Shown here one piece after another: positions 9,498 through 17,981 of a DNA stretch of 64,000 nt. Both the position numbers and the translations under genes were made by a program. Under the pieces are notes generated by a model that was not told where the DNA came from, did no database searches, and saw only the letters and a program-made list of their open reading frames with translations. The stretch is from NCBI GenBank assembly GCA_002281535.1, contig NCGD01000017.1, positions 62,001-126,000 on the forward strand. The letters are read 5' to 3'. Numbering within the stretch: the first letter of the stretch is position 1; each line of letters opens with the position of its first letter. Origin of the DNA: Sphingomonas sp. 28-63-12 (GTDB lineage Bacteria; Pseudomonadota; Alphaproteobacteria; Sphingomonadales; Sphingomonadaceae).

Positions 9498-10073
9498 ATG
9501 CCAATGTCTTCAGCTGATACCGATGGCGCGGCACCGCGCTTCACGCCGTTGCCGATCACCCATTTTACCGGTGGTGACGACGGCCAATGGCGAGTCATAT
9601 CGGTGTCGGCGGTGTGCGGTGACTCCCTGCCGCCCGTGGCGGCGCTGGCGATCGATCGGGCCGGGGCAGGCGGCTGGAGGTTGCGCGGCACGGCCAGCCA
9701 TTTGCGCTACACCACCGCAAGCGAACGCACCCAGTTGCGCGCGCGACAAGAGGGGCTGGGGCGACCGGCCTCAACCCGGGCGGCGTTGCTGCCGATTCGC
9801 AAATCGGCGGCGTGGTGGGAGATGGCGCAGGACGACCGCCGCGCCGTGTATGTGCGTGGTAGCCATTTGCCGATCGGGATGGACTATCTGCCCGGGGTCG
9901 CGCGCAAGCTCTATCATTCGCGCGATCTGGGCGAGGATTTCGATTTTCTGACCTGGTTCGAATTCGCGCCCGATCAGGAAGCGGCATTCGATCAAATGCT
10001 GGCGCGGCTTCGGGGCTGTGCCGAATGGGCCTATGTCGACCGCGAAGTCGATATCAGGCTGATCAGGGCCTAG
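9498..10073 (+). CDS. Chlorite dismutase-family heme protein (short type)
   Basis: A 191-residue member of the Cld/HemQ superfamily, close in length to the short lineage-II proteins. Supporting blocks are AAWWEMAQDDRRAVYVRGSHLPIG, GMDYLPGVARKLYHSRDLGEDFDFLTWFEF and the C-terminal EWAYVDREVDIRLIR. His140 in KLYHS is the candidate proximal heme ligand. An alternative ATG lies at 9504. No perchlorate-respiration genes are nearby, so true chlorite detoxification is uncertain. The stop overlaps the convergent uracil-DNA glycosylase stop by four bases. Confidence 0.75.
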   Translation: MPMSSADTDGAAPRFTPLPITHFTGGDDGQWRVISVSAVCGDSLPPVAALAIDRAGAGGWRLRGTASHLRYTTASERTQLRARQEGLGRPASTRAALLPIRKSAAWWEMAQDDRRAVYVRGSHLPIGMDYLPGVARKLYHSRDLGEDFDFLTWFEFAPDQEAAFDQMLARLRGCAEWAYVDREVDIRLIRA

Positions 10074-10753
10074 CCCGGCGCGCGCAGCGCCAGCGCGCGT
10101 TCGAATACCGCATCGAACATCTCGGGCGTCAGCCGGCCGGTATTCTGGTTGTAGCGCGAGCAGTGATAGCTATCGATCAGCGTGGCGCCGTTGGGAAAGC
10201 GATGTTCGGCGAGATGGCCGAAACGCGCCTTGGGCAACCGGCCGCCAAGCACCTTGACCGCCGATTGATGCGCGATCTGGCCGAGGGCGATGAAGATCCG
10301 CGCTTTGGGCAAGGCGCGGACCTGGCGGTCGAGAAACGGGCGGCAGGCATGAATTTCGGTCGGGATGGGCTTGTTGCCGGGCGGCAGGCATTTGACCGCG
10401 TTGATGATGATCGCGCCGTGCAGGCTGAGCCCGTCATCGGGCGTGCCGGCATAATCGCCTGCGCTCAGACCGAATCTGGCGAGCGTCGCGAACAGCAGAT
10501 CGCCAGCGGCATCGCCGGTAAAGGGGCGGCCGGTGCGATTGGCGCCGTGCTTGCCCGGGGCAAGGCCGATAATCCCCAACCAGGCATCGGGATCGCCAAA
10601 GGCGTTGACGGGGGCGTTCCACCAGCCGGGGAATTCCACCCGCAGCGCCTCCCGAAAGGTGACGAGCCGGGGGCATGCCGGGCAATCATGCGGTGGTTCG
10701 GTATCGGGGATCGGGCTTGGCGCGAACATCGATGGGCGATAGGCCCGCGCCAT
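10070..10753 (-). CDS. Type-5 uracil-DNA glycosylase (UdgB family)
   Basis: Removes uracil, and in family 5 also hypoxanthine and other deaminated bases, from DNA to start base excision repair. The 227-residue product has LGIIGLAPGKHGANRTGRPFTGDAAG, the family-5 active-site motif, and the iron-sulfur cysteine pattern CPACPRL near residue 24, NAVKCLPP in the middle and DSYHCSRYNQNTG late. The ATG at 10753 shares three of its bases with the divergent folK start codon, so the in-frame ATG at 10729 (MFAPSPIPD) may be the true start. Neither has a clear ribosome site. Confidence 0.9.
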   Translation of the reverse strand: MARAYRPSMFAPSPIPDTEPPHDCPACPRLVTFREALRVEFPGWWNAPVNAFGDPDAWLGIIGLAPGKHGANRTGRPFTGDAAGDLLFATLARFGLSAGDYAGTPDDGLSLHGAIIINAVKCLPPGNKPIPTEIHACRPFLDRQVRALPKARIFIALGQIAHQSAVKVLGGRLPKARFGHLAEHRFPNGATLIDSYHCSRYNQNTGRLTPEMFDAVFERALALRAPG

Positions 10754-11237
10754 GGAGAAGCCAAGCTATGTGATCGCGCTGGGATCGAACCGGCCCGGGC
10801 GGCACGGGCGCCCCGCCGACGAACTCGCCGCCGCGCTGGTTGCGATTGGCGGGGTGCGGATCGTGTCGCCGCTGGTGATGACCGCGCCGATCGGGCCTGC
10901 GCTGCGCAGATTCGCCAATCAGGCCGCGATCATCGAGAGCAGCGAACCCCCCGCCGCGCTGCTCGCCCGGCTCAAGACGATCGAAGCGGCATTCGGGCGC
11001 CGCCCGGGGCAGCGCTGGGGCAGCCGGGTGATCGACTTGGATATTATCCTGTGGAGTGATGGCGTGTGGGCCGACGGCGCGCTGACGGTGCCGCATATCG
11101 GCTTTCGCACGCGACGCTTCGTGCTCGATCCGCTGCTGGCGATTGCCCCCGATTGGCGTGATCCGGTGACGGGACTGACGGTACGCCAGCTCCATTATCG
11201 GGCATGCGCGGTTGACCGCTCGGCCGCACCCTCCTAA
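10752..11237 (+). CDS. folK: 2-amino-4-hydroxy-6-hydroxymethyldihydropteridine pyrophosphokinase
   Basis: Folate pathway kinase that transfers pyrophosphate from ATP to 6-hydroxymethyl-7,8-dihydropterin, making the substrate of FolP (also in this window at 30.3 kb). The 161-residue product begins MEKPSYVIALGSNRPG and has the family blocks TAPIGPALRRFANQAAII and the metal/ATP-binding RWGSRVIDLDIILW. Its ATG overlaps the start of the oppositely oriented uracil-DNA glycosylase gene. A tRNA-Lys gene follows 27 bases downstream. Confidence 0.95.
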   Translation: MEKPSYVIALGSNRPGRHGRPADELAAALVAIGGVRIVSPLVMTAPIGPALRRFANQAAIIESSEPPAALLARLKTIEAAFGRRPGQRWGSRVIDLDIILWSDGVWADGALTVPHIGFRTRRFVLDPLLAIAPDWRDPVTGLTVRQLHYRACAVDRSAAPS

Positions 11238-11264
11238 CGGCGTCCAACGCAAAGTCCGTGGTGC

Positions 11265-11340
11265 GGGCCCGTAGCTCAGTCGGTAGAGCAACGGACTTTT
11301 AATCTGTAGGTCTCGGGTTCGAATCCCGACGGGCCCACCA
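11265..11340 (+). tRNA. tRNA-Lys (UUU)
   Basis: A 76-base cloverleaf with encoded CCA. The acceptor stem GGGCCCG (11265-11271) pairs with CGGGCCC (11330-11336), discriminator A at 11337, CCA at 11338-11340. The anticodon loop CTTTTAA carries UUU, and the T-arm GGGTTCGAATCCC is canonical. Confidence 0.97.
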
Positions 11341-11353
11341 GCCGGATGATCCT

Positions 11354-12079
11354 GTGCCAGAATCTGCGCCCCTTCCCGAAGACATCCGCCACCCGCCCTG
11401 GCTTTATTATGCCGCTGGCGCGCTGGCGCTGGCGGTGCTGACGATCGTGCTGCTGGGCGCGACGATTGCACGGGGCCACCAGTTCGCGTTCGACCGCGCG
11501 ATCATGCTGGCGATGCGCGAGCCCGAGAATATGCGCGTACCGGAAGGACCGGTCTGGCTGAAGCAGGTGATGCTCGACGTGACGGCGCTGGGCGGGGAAA
11601 CGGTGCTGACGCTGATCGTGATCGTCACCGCCGGCTTTCTGGCGCTGCGGCGGCACTGGCTGACCTTCTGGCTGGTTCTGGCCGGGACGATCAGCGGCTC
11701 CTGGGCGGTCGGCCTGGTCAAGACGATCGTGGGGCGCCCGCGCCCGGCGCTGATCGATCACCTGGTCGAGGTGTGGTCGGCAAGCTTCCCGAGCGGCCAT
11801 GCCGCCAACAGCGCGATCATCTATCTGACGGTCACGCTGCTGCTGATGCAAATCGTCGAGAGCCGGGCGGCGCGCTGGTACATGATCGCGGTGGCGATGC
11901 TGCTGGTGACGGCGATTGGCGTCAGCCGCGTCTATCTGGGCGTCCATTGGCCAAGCGACGTGCTGGCCGGGTGGAGCTTCGGCACCTTATGGGCGCTGGG
12001 CTGGTGGTCGTTCGGCAGCTGGTTGCGGCTCCGACGGCTGGCGCTTACGCCCGTGCCAGGAGTGCCTGCGCTGCCTTGA
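11354..12079 (+). CDS. PAP2-family membrane phosphatase
   Basis: Membrane lipid phosphatase of the PAP2 superfamily (undecaprenyl-diphosphate or phosphatidate type), 241 residues, GTG start. Six hydrophobic segments are visible. The three catalytic motifs are intact: KTIVGRPRP, SFPSGHA with its phosphate-binding Ser/His, and SRVYLGVHWPSDVLAGW with the nucleophile His. It begins 13 bases after tRNA-Lys, so it may be read through from upstream. Its last 35 bases overlap the convergent HpcH/CitE-type gene. Confidence 0.9.
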   Translation: MPESAPLPEDIRHPPWLYYAAGALALAVLTIVLLGATIARGHQFAFDRAIMLAMREPENMRVPEGPVWLKQVMLDVTALGGETVLTLIVIVTAGFLALRRHWLTFWLVLAGTISGSWAVGLVKTIVGRPRPALIDHLVEVWSASFPSGHAANSAIIYLTVTLLLMQIVESRAARWYMIAVAMLLVTAIGVSRVYLGVHWPSDVLAGWSFGTLWALGWWSFGSWLRLRRLALTPVPGVPALP

Positions 12080-12905
12080 GATGCGGCGCATCGATCATCT
12101 TGCCGTCCATGCTGAGCGCACCGGCGCCGGGATTGGCGGCGAACAGATCGATGATAGCCCGCGCGTGCGCTATTTCCGCCGGACTGGGCGAAAAGGCGGC
12201 ATTGATCACGGGCACCTGGGCGGGGTGGATCGCCATCATCCCCGTAAACCCGTCACGGCGCCCGCGCGCGGCATAGGCGGCCAGCCCGTCGAGATCACGA
12301 AAATCGGGATAGACGGTTTCGATCGCCGGCACGCCGGCGGCATGCGCGCCGAACAAGGTGAGCGAGCGGGCCAGCTGATAGGGCGCGGTGTAGCTGCCAT
12401 CGGCTTCCCGCGATGTCGACGCGCCGATCGCGGCGGGGAGGTCCTCCGCACCCCAGGTCAGGCCGCAGAGCCGGTCGCTGACCTGCGCATAGCTGCCCAT
12501 GCCAAAGATCGCCGCCGGGGTCTCGGTCGCGATCGGCAGGATCAACGTCGCGCCGGTCAGCCGCGCTGCCAGGGCGGCGAGCGATGCGCCACTTTCGGCC
12601 TTGGGGAGCATGATGCCATCCGGGGCGGCGGGCAGCACGGCGGCAAGATCATCGTCGATCATCCCCGAATCGAGCGGATTGACGCGGACGAACAGCAACT
12701 GGCGTCGCGGTGCGGCGAGGAAAGCCGCAATCGCCTGGCGCGCGGCGGCCTTGGCCGACAGCGCGACCGAATCCTCGAGATCGAGGATCAGCGCATCGGC
12801 ATCGAGCACCGCCGCCTTGGCCATCCGGTCGGGCCGGTCGCCGGGCACGAAAAGCAGCGAGCGAAGGCGGGGCAGAGCGGGCATCGTCGTTCCGGTGTTG
12901 TTCAT
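12045..12905 (-). CDS. HpcH/HpaI or CitE-family CoA ester lyase
   Basis: A 286-residue TIM-barrel protein of the CitE-like group, which cleaves or hydrolyses acyl-CoA esters such as citramalyl-, malyl- or citryl-CoA using Mg2+. Family features: RSLLFVPGDRPDRMAKA, ADALILDLEDSV (metal Asp/Glu), FVRVNPLDS, DGIMLPKAES and the late GFTGMMAIHPAQVPVINAAFSPS. ATG at 12884 (MPALPRLRSLLFVPGD) is an equally good start. No citrate lyase alpha or gamma genes are adjacent, so a stand-alone lyase or thioesterase is more likely than CitE. Confidence 0.85.
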   Translation of the reverse strand: MNNTGTTMPALPRLRSLLFVPGDRPDRMAKAAVLDADALILDLEDSVALSAKAAARQAIAAFLAAPRRQLLFVRVNPLDSGMIDDDLAAVLPAAPDGIMLPKAESGASLAALAARLTGATLILPIATETPAAIFGMGSYAQVSDRLCGLTWGAEDLPAAIGASTSREADGSYTAPYQLARSLTLFGAHAAGVPAIETVYPDFRDLDGLAAYAARGRRDGFTGMMAIHPAQVPVINAAFSPSPAEIAHARAIIDLFAANPGAGALSMDGKMIDAPHLKAAQALLARA

Positions 12906-13011
12906 CTTGCCGCTAGCATGGCCGAGCCGTGGCGCAAAAGCGATGAATGCGTTTGATACTTTATACCATCACCTCTATTGCGGTGCAGCAAATCATGGGA
13001 GTTAAGGCGTA

Positions 13012-15189
13012 ATGAAGCGTTCGGTCATGCTGGCTGGGGTCGCCCTTGCTTGTTTCAACGTTACCGCTGCCGTCGCCGCCCCGCCTGCATCCAATCCGCC
13101 CGCCACGCTTGCCACGCCTGCCAGCGATGCCGCTGCCGGCCAGCAGGACACCGCCAAGGACATTATCGTCAGCGCGCCGATCGCCCAGCGCGAAGCCGAT
13201 GTCCTGTCGGGCACCTCGGTGGTGAGCGGCCAGGAGCTGACCCGCTCGCTCCAGCCGACGATCGGCGAGACGCTGGCGCACCAGCCCGGCGTCTCGGCGA
13301 CATCGTTCGGCCCCAATGCATCGCGCCCGATCCTGCGCGGCTTTCAGGGCGACCGGATCCGCGTGTTAACCGACGGGATCGGCTCGATCGACGTGTCGAA
13401 CACCTCAGTCGATCATGCCGTCATTATCGATCCCTTGCTGTCCGACAAGATCGAGGTGCTGCGCGGGCCGGCCGCGTTGCTCTATGGATCATCGGCGGTC
13501 GGCGGGGTCGTCAATGTCATCGACAAGCGCATTCCGCGATCGGTGCCGAGCGACGGCTACCGGCTCGACACGATCGCCACTTATGGATCGGCTGCCAATG
13601 AGCGGACGATCGGCGGCGCCACCGACGTCAAGGTCAGCGACAAGATCGTCCTTCATGCCGATGGCTCCTATCTCAAGACCGACGATCTCCATATCGGCGG
13701 CTATGCGCTGACGCCGCAGCGCCGGGCCGAGGCGCTTGCCACCAGCCTGATCCCGCAGATTCCGGCACCGGGCGAGGACACGATCGATTTCGCCGGCAAT
13801 GCGGCGATCCGGGGCACCCTGCCCAACAGCGCGAGCACGACCTGGACGGCGGGGGTCGGCGCGGCGCTGATCACCGACAGCGGCAATCTGGGCGTCTCCT
13901 ACAGCCATTATGACAGCCTATATGGCGTGCCGATCCGCTATGCGACCCTGCCCGGCCAGGGCCAGGAATCGCCGCGGATCGACATTGTCCAGAACCGGGT
14001 CGACATCCGCGCCGCGGTGGATACCGGCGGCGAGATATTGAAGGAAATCCGCTTCCGCGCCGGCGCCGCCAATTATCGCCAATTTGAGCTGGCGCCCGAC
14101 GGCTCGATCGCCACCACCTTCCTCAACCGGGGGTTCGAGGGTCGGCTGGAAATCGTCCAGGCCAAACGGGGCCCGTGGATCGGCGTATCGGGCGTGCAAT
14201 TTTCCAACCGCGAATTCAACGTGATCGGCGACGAGGCGTTTCTGCCGCGCAACGCCACCGCGCAGACTGGCCTGTTCACCCAGCAGCAGCTCGATTTCGG
14301 CGCGTTCAAGGCTGAAGCCGGGGTGCGCTATGAGCTGACCGATGTGGATTCGCGCGCGCTGGCCGGAGATGCGCGCTTCTTTGCCGGCAAGCGCCATTTC
14401 GGCGCAGTGTCTGGCGCGATCGGCGCCTCCTACGCGCTGAGCGATACGATCCGGGTTGGCGTCAACCTGTCGCATACCGAACGCACGCCATCCGCCGAGG
14501 AGCTGTTCGCCAATGGCGGCCATGCCGGCACCCAGGCCTATGAGCTGGGCAACCCCAATTTCCGGGTGGAACGCAGCAACGGGATCGAGGGCACGCTGCA
14601 CATCCATGGCGATGGCTACAGCGTCGACGCCTCGGCCTATTATAACGACTTTGCCAATTATATCTCCGACAACCAGGTCGCGCAGAGCGTGTGCGTCGCG
14701 GCGGCCGCGCCGAGCGGGCGCACTGTTACCCTGCCGTGCTTCCAGTCGGTGCAGGCCAATGCGCGCTATTACGGGTTTGAGGCGGAAGGATCCGTCAAGC
14801 TCGCGCAATGGGGCGATTATGCGATCAATGTCGACGCGCTGGGCGATTATGTCCATGCCACGATCATCGACCAGGGTCCGGTGCCGCGCATCCCTGCCGC
14901 CCGCATCCTGGGCGGGATCGAAGGCCAGTCCGACACGCTGAGCGCGCGGATCGAGGCCGAGCATGTCTTTGCGCAGAACCGGATCACCCCGTTCGAGACG
15001 CCGACCCGTGATTATACGCTCGTCAATGCGTCGATTTCGATCAGCCCGTTTGACAACAAGAAGACGACGCTGACGTTGAGCGCGAACAATTTGTTCGACG
15101 TCGATGCCCGCCGCCATGCAAGCTTCCTGAAGGATTTCGCGCCGCTGACCGGGCGCGATATCCGCATCACCGCGCGGTTCAACCTCTAG
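13012..15189 (+). CDS. TonB-dependent outer-membrane receptor, ZnuD-like
   Basis: A 725-residue outer-membrane receptor with signal peptide (MKRSVMLAGVALACFNVTAAVAA), a plug domain at about residues 45-165 (QPTIGETLAHQPGVSATSFGPNASRPILRGFQGDRIRVLTDGIG, then LRGPAALLYGSSAVGGVVNVID), and a beta-barrel ending in the aromatic-terminated strand ITARFNL. The region after the plug (HADGSYLKTDDLHIGGYAL, His-containing) and overall length resemble ZnuD zinc receptors, but the substrate is an inference. The TAG stop lies inside the left end of a dispersed repeat. The 106 bases upstream hold no gene. Confidence 0.9.
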   Translation: MKRSVMLAGVALACFNVTAAVAAPPASNPPATLATPASDAAAGQQDTAKDIIVSAPIAQREADVLSGTSVVSGQELTRSLQPTIGETLAHQPGVSATSFGPNASRPILRGFQGDRIRVLTDGIGSIDVSNTSVDHAVIIDPLLSDKIEVLRGPAALLYGSSAVGGVVNVIDKRIPRSVPSDGYRLDTIATYGSAANERTIGGATDVKVSDKIVLHADGSYLKTDDLHIGGYALTPQRRAEALATSLIPQIPAPGEDTIDFAGNAAIRGTLPNSASTTWTAGVGAALITDSGNLGVSYSHYDSLYGVPIRYATLPGQGQESPRIDIVQNRVDIRAAVDTGGEILKEIRFRAGAANYRQFELAPDGSIATTFLNRGFEGRLEIVQAKRGPWIGVSGVQFSNREFNVIGDEAFLPRNATAQTGLFTQQQLDFGAFKAEAGVRYELTDVDSRALAGDARFFAGKRHFGAVSGAIGASYALSDTIRVGVNLSHTERTPSAEELFANGGHAGTQAYELGNPNFRVERSNGIEGTLHIHGDGYSVDASAYYNDFANYISDNQVAQSVCVAAAAPSGRTVTLPCFQSVQANARYYGFEAEGSVKLAQWGDYAINVDALGDYVHATIIDQGPVPRIPAARILGGIEGQSDTLSARIEAEHVFAQNRITPFETPTRDYTLVNASISISPFDNKKTTLTLSANNLFDVDARRHASFLKDFAPLTGRDIRITARFNL

Positions 15190-15326
15190 AGTCGATTTTC
15201 GTCAGGTTGAACCAGCGCTTGTACCCCAGCGAGGGCTGGGGTCCAGGGCCGCCGCGCACAGCAGTTCGGCCCATGGGCTCCCGCTTGCGTGGAAAAACGA
15301 TTCCATCAACAGGAAAACGGCTCTAG
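15186..15326 (+). repeat. Dispersed intergenic repeat, copy 1
   Basis: About 141 bases with inverted ends CTAGAGTCG and CGGCTCTAG and an internal hairpin CCCAGC-GAGG-GCTGGG (15225-15240 region). Related sequences occur at 23690-23830 and 37640-37777. It fills the whole space between the convergent TonB receptor and galE genes and supplies the TAG stop codons of both (15187-15189 on plus, 15323-15325 on minus). Confidence 0.8.
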
Positions 15327-16318
15327 CCGCGCTCGGCGAGCGTCCGTTCCCAGGCCAGGGCGTGGCCGACGATCGTGTCGAGATGGTCGAGCGCGGGCCG
15401 CCAGGGCAGCGTGGCAAGGATCGCGCTGTTGTCCGCCACCAGCGCATCGGGATCGCCCGCCCGCCGGCCCTGATAGCGGCGCTCGATCGTCCGGTTGGTG
15501 ACCCTGTCGACCGCATCGAGCACGTCGTTGACCGAATAGCCCCGGCCATAGCCGGCATTCATGATATGGCTGTCGCCGGGCCGGTCGATCAGCAGCGCGA
15601 GTGCATCGACATGCGCCGCAGCGAGATCGCTGACATGAATATAGTCGCGCACCCCGGTGCCGTCGGGCGTATCGAAATCAGTGCCGAAAATGCCGACATG
15701 GCCGCGCTTGCCGGTCGCCGCCTCGACCGCGACCTTGATGAGGTGGGTCGCCCCGGCGGTCGACTGGCCGGTCCGGCCGAGCGGATCGGCGCCGGCCACG
15801 TTGAAATAGCGCAGCGCGCAGAAATTCATCGGGTGGGCGGCAGCGACATCCTTCAGCATCGCCTCGGTCATCAGCTTGGACATGCCATAGGGGTTGATCG
15901 GCCGGGTCGGACTGTCTTCCCGGACGGGCACGATCTCGGGAATGCCGTAGGTGGCGGCGGTCGAGGAAAAGATGAAATGCGGGACGCCGCAGGCGACCGC
16001 GCTTTCAATCAGCGCGCGGCTGGCGACGGTGTTGTTGCGATAATATTTCAGCGGGTTGCTGACCGATTCGGGGACCACCACTGATCCAGCGAAGTGCATT
16101 ACCGCACACACATCGTGCGTACGCATCGCCGCGCGGACGGCGGCGTCATCCTCGATATTCGCCTCGACCAGGGTGGCGCGTGGATCGACCGCCCAGGCAA
16201 AGCCCGTGAAGAGATTGTCGACCACCACCACCGCCCAGCCGGCATCGAGCAGCGCCAGCACGGCGTGGCTGCCGATATAGCCGGCGCCGCCGGTGACCAG
16301 GACCGAACCCTTTTGCAT
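15323..16318 (-). CDS. galE: UDP-glucose 4-epimerase
   Basis: NAD-dependent short-chain epimerase interconverting UDP-glucose and UDP-galactose for exopolysaccharide or lipopolysaccharide sugars. The 331-residue product has the Rossmann motif VLVTGGAGYIGSHAVLALL, the SSTAATYG block and the catalytic YGMSK pair. ATG 16318 is preferred to the upstream GTG at 16327 because GGGAG lies eight bases before the ATG and overlaps the GTG. Its stop codon is provided by the end of repeat copy 1. Confidence 0.95.
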   Translation of the reverse strand: MQKGSVLVTGGAGYIGSHAVLALLDAGWAVVVVDNLFTGFAWAVDPRATLVEANIEDDAAVRAAMRTHDVCAVMHFAGSVVVPESVSNPLKYYRNNTVASRALIESAVACGVPHFIFSSTAATYGIPEIVPVREDSPTRPINPYGMSKLMTEAMLKDVAAAHPMNFCALRYFNVAGADPLGRTGQSTAGATHLIKVAVEAATGKRGHVGIFGTDFDTPDGTGVRDYIHVSDLAAAHVDALALLIDRPGDSHIMNAGYGRGYSVNDVLDAVDRVTNRTIERRYQGRRAGDPDALVADNSAILATLPWRPALDHLDTIVGHALAWERTLAERG

Positions 16319-16415
16319 CAACGCCACTCCCGATTTGTAACCTTTGCCCTAGCAACAGCGATTGTCTGAGGCGAGCCCGTGCCTATCTAGACGGGATGTT
16401 ATTGAGGAGCGCATA

Positions 16416-16964
16416 ATGACGACCGAAATCGCGACCTTTGCCGGCGGCTGCTTCTGGTGCACCGAAGCCGTGTTCAACGATGTGATCGGCGTGGAAAAGG
16501 TCGAAAGCGGCTATATCGGCGGTTCGGTGCCCAACCCGACCTATCGTCAGGTCTGCGGCGGCGATACCGGCCATGCCGAGGCGATCCGGATCACCTTTGA
16601 TGCCGAGCAGCTGCATTATGGCGACCTGCTCGACATGTTTTTTGCAACCCATGATCCGACGACGCTCAACCGCCAGGGCAATGATGTCGGCACGCAATAT
16701 CGCTCGGCGATCTTTCCGCATTCGGACGAACAGCGCGACCAGGCGATCGCCGCGATCAAGCGGGCGTCCGCCACTTGGCCCGCGCCGATCGTCACCACGA
16801 TCGAGCCGCTGACCGAATGGTATGTGGCGGAGGATTATCATCAGGAATATTGGGGCAATGACGGCCAGCGAAACCCCTATTGCCTGGCCGTGATCCCGCC
16901 CAAGCTCAACAAGCTGCGCAAGAGCTTTGCCGCCCGGTCGAAATCCGCGCAGGCGGTGGCGTGA
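16416..16964 (+). CDS. msrA: Peptide-methionine (S)-S-oxide reductase
   Basis: Repairs oxidised methionine (S-sulfoxide) in proteins. The 182-residue product begins [20 protein letters not shown], with catalytic Cys12 in the GCFW motif, and has the conserved [36 protein letters not shown] and EDYHQEY blocks. The in-frame start at 16362 is rejected because ATG 16416 follows GAGGAGC at correct spacing and gives the family N-terminus. It converges on the Sua5-type gene, three bases apart. Confidence 0.97.
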   Translation: MTTEIATFAGGCFWCTEAVFNDVIGVEKVESGYIGGSVPNPTYRQVCGGDTGHAEAIRITFDAEQLHYGDLLDMFFATHDPTTLNRQGNDVGTQYRSAIFPHSDEQRDQAIAAIKRASATWPAPIVTTIEPLTEWYVAEDYHQEYWGNDGQRNPYCLAVIPPKLNKLRKSFAARSKSAQAVA

Positions 16965-16967
16965 TCG

Positions 16968-17930
16968 TCAGCGCGTCGCTGCCCGCGCCAGCCGGTCGTT
17001 GATCGCCACGCCCAGCCCGTCATTCGGGACGGGCGCGATCGCGATGCGCGCCTTGGGGGAGGCATCGCCGCGATGCAGCGCTTCGAACAAATGGGTGGCG
17101 GCCTCGACCAAGTCACCGGCGGGGGACAGGCTGTCGTCGCCGCCGACCGCGGCAAAGCCGATCAGCCATTCGTCGGGGGCAGCCGACACGGCGTTGAGCC
17201 GGAGCGGCTTGCGCGGGGCATAATGGCTGGCGAGCTGGCCCGGGGCGATGATCGCATCGCCGGCACCGGCGAGCGACTGGCCCAACACCGATTCGATCGC
17301 CGCTACGCCGATCGGCCCGGGGCGTAACAGCCGGGGCGGTTCACCCGCCACGCGGCTGGGCATGATGATCGTCGATTCGATCCCGGCCGGGGTCGCGCCG
17401 TCATTGATGATCAGCGGGATGCGCCCGCCCAGGCTGGCCAGCACATGCGCCGCGCGGGTCGGGCTGATCGCCCCGCTGGCATTGGCCGAGGGCGCGGCGA
17501 GCGGCTTGCCGGTTGCCGCGAGCAGCGCGCGCATCGCCCGATGCTGCGGTACGCGGACCGCAATCGTTTCGAGCCCCGCCGTCACCAGCCCGGCGATCGG
17601 GCTATCGGGGCGTAGCGGCAGCACCAATGTCAGCGGCCCCGGCCAGAAGGCGGCGGCAAGCGCGCGGGCATCGTCATCGACGATCGCAAACGCCCCGACA
17701 GCGGCAAGATCGGGCACATGCACGATCAGCGGGTTGAAGCTCGGCCGGCCCTTGGCGGCATAGATGCGCGCGACCGCGGCCGAATCGGTGGCGTCGGCGG
17801 CGAGGCCATAGACCGTCTCGGTCGGCACCGCGACCGGCTGGCCGGCGAGAATCAGCCGCGCGCCTTCGGCGATCGCAGGCTCGCTATAGGGTAAGATCCG
17901 GGTCTCAAGGGCGGTATTTGGCGCGTCCAC
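16968..17930 (-). CDS. L-threonylcarbamoyladenylate synthase, Sua5 type
   Basis: Makes threonylcarbamoyl-AMP from Thr, bicarbonate and ATP for the essential t6A37 modification of ANN-decoding tRNAs. The 320-residue product has the N-terminal TsaC domain (GQPVAVPTETVYGLAADATDSAAVARIYAAKGRPSFNPLIVHV, and ISPTRAAHVLASLGGRIPLIINDG) plus a C-terminal Sua5 domain, so it is the long Sua5 form rather than short TsaC. It is divergent from an acyl-CoA dehydrogenase gene over 51 bases. Confidence 0.95.
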   Translation of the reverse strand: MDAPNTALETRILPYSEPAIAEGARLILAGQPVAVPTETVYGLAADATDSAAVARIYAAKGRPSFNPLIVHVPDLAAVGAFAIVDDDARALAAAFWPGPLTLVLPLRPDSPIAGLVTAGLETIAVRVPQHRAMRALLAATGKPLAAPSANASGAISPTRAAHVLASLGGRIPLIINDGATPAGIESTIIMPSRVAGEPPRLLRPGPIGVAAIESVLGQSLAGAGDAIIAPGQLASHYAPRKPLRLNAVSAAPDEWLIGFAAVGGDDSLSPAGDLVEAATHLFEALHRGDASPKARIAIAPVPNDGLGVAINDRLARAATR

Positions 17931-17981
17931 CCAGTGGCGCTATAGCGCCCGGGACTTTAGAACAAGAAGAGGTTGCCCCCC

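Noticed and set aside
12954-12971. TGATACTTTATACCATCA before the TonB receptor as a Zur/Fur-type operator
   Set aside because: Only six of nine positions are symmetric, and I cannot match it confidently to a known Zur or Fur box.
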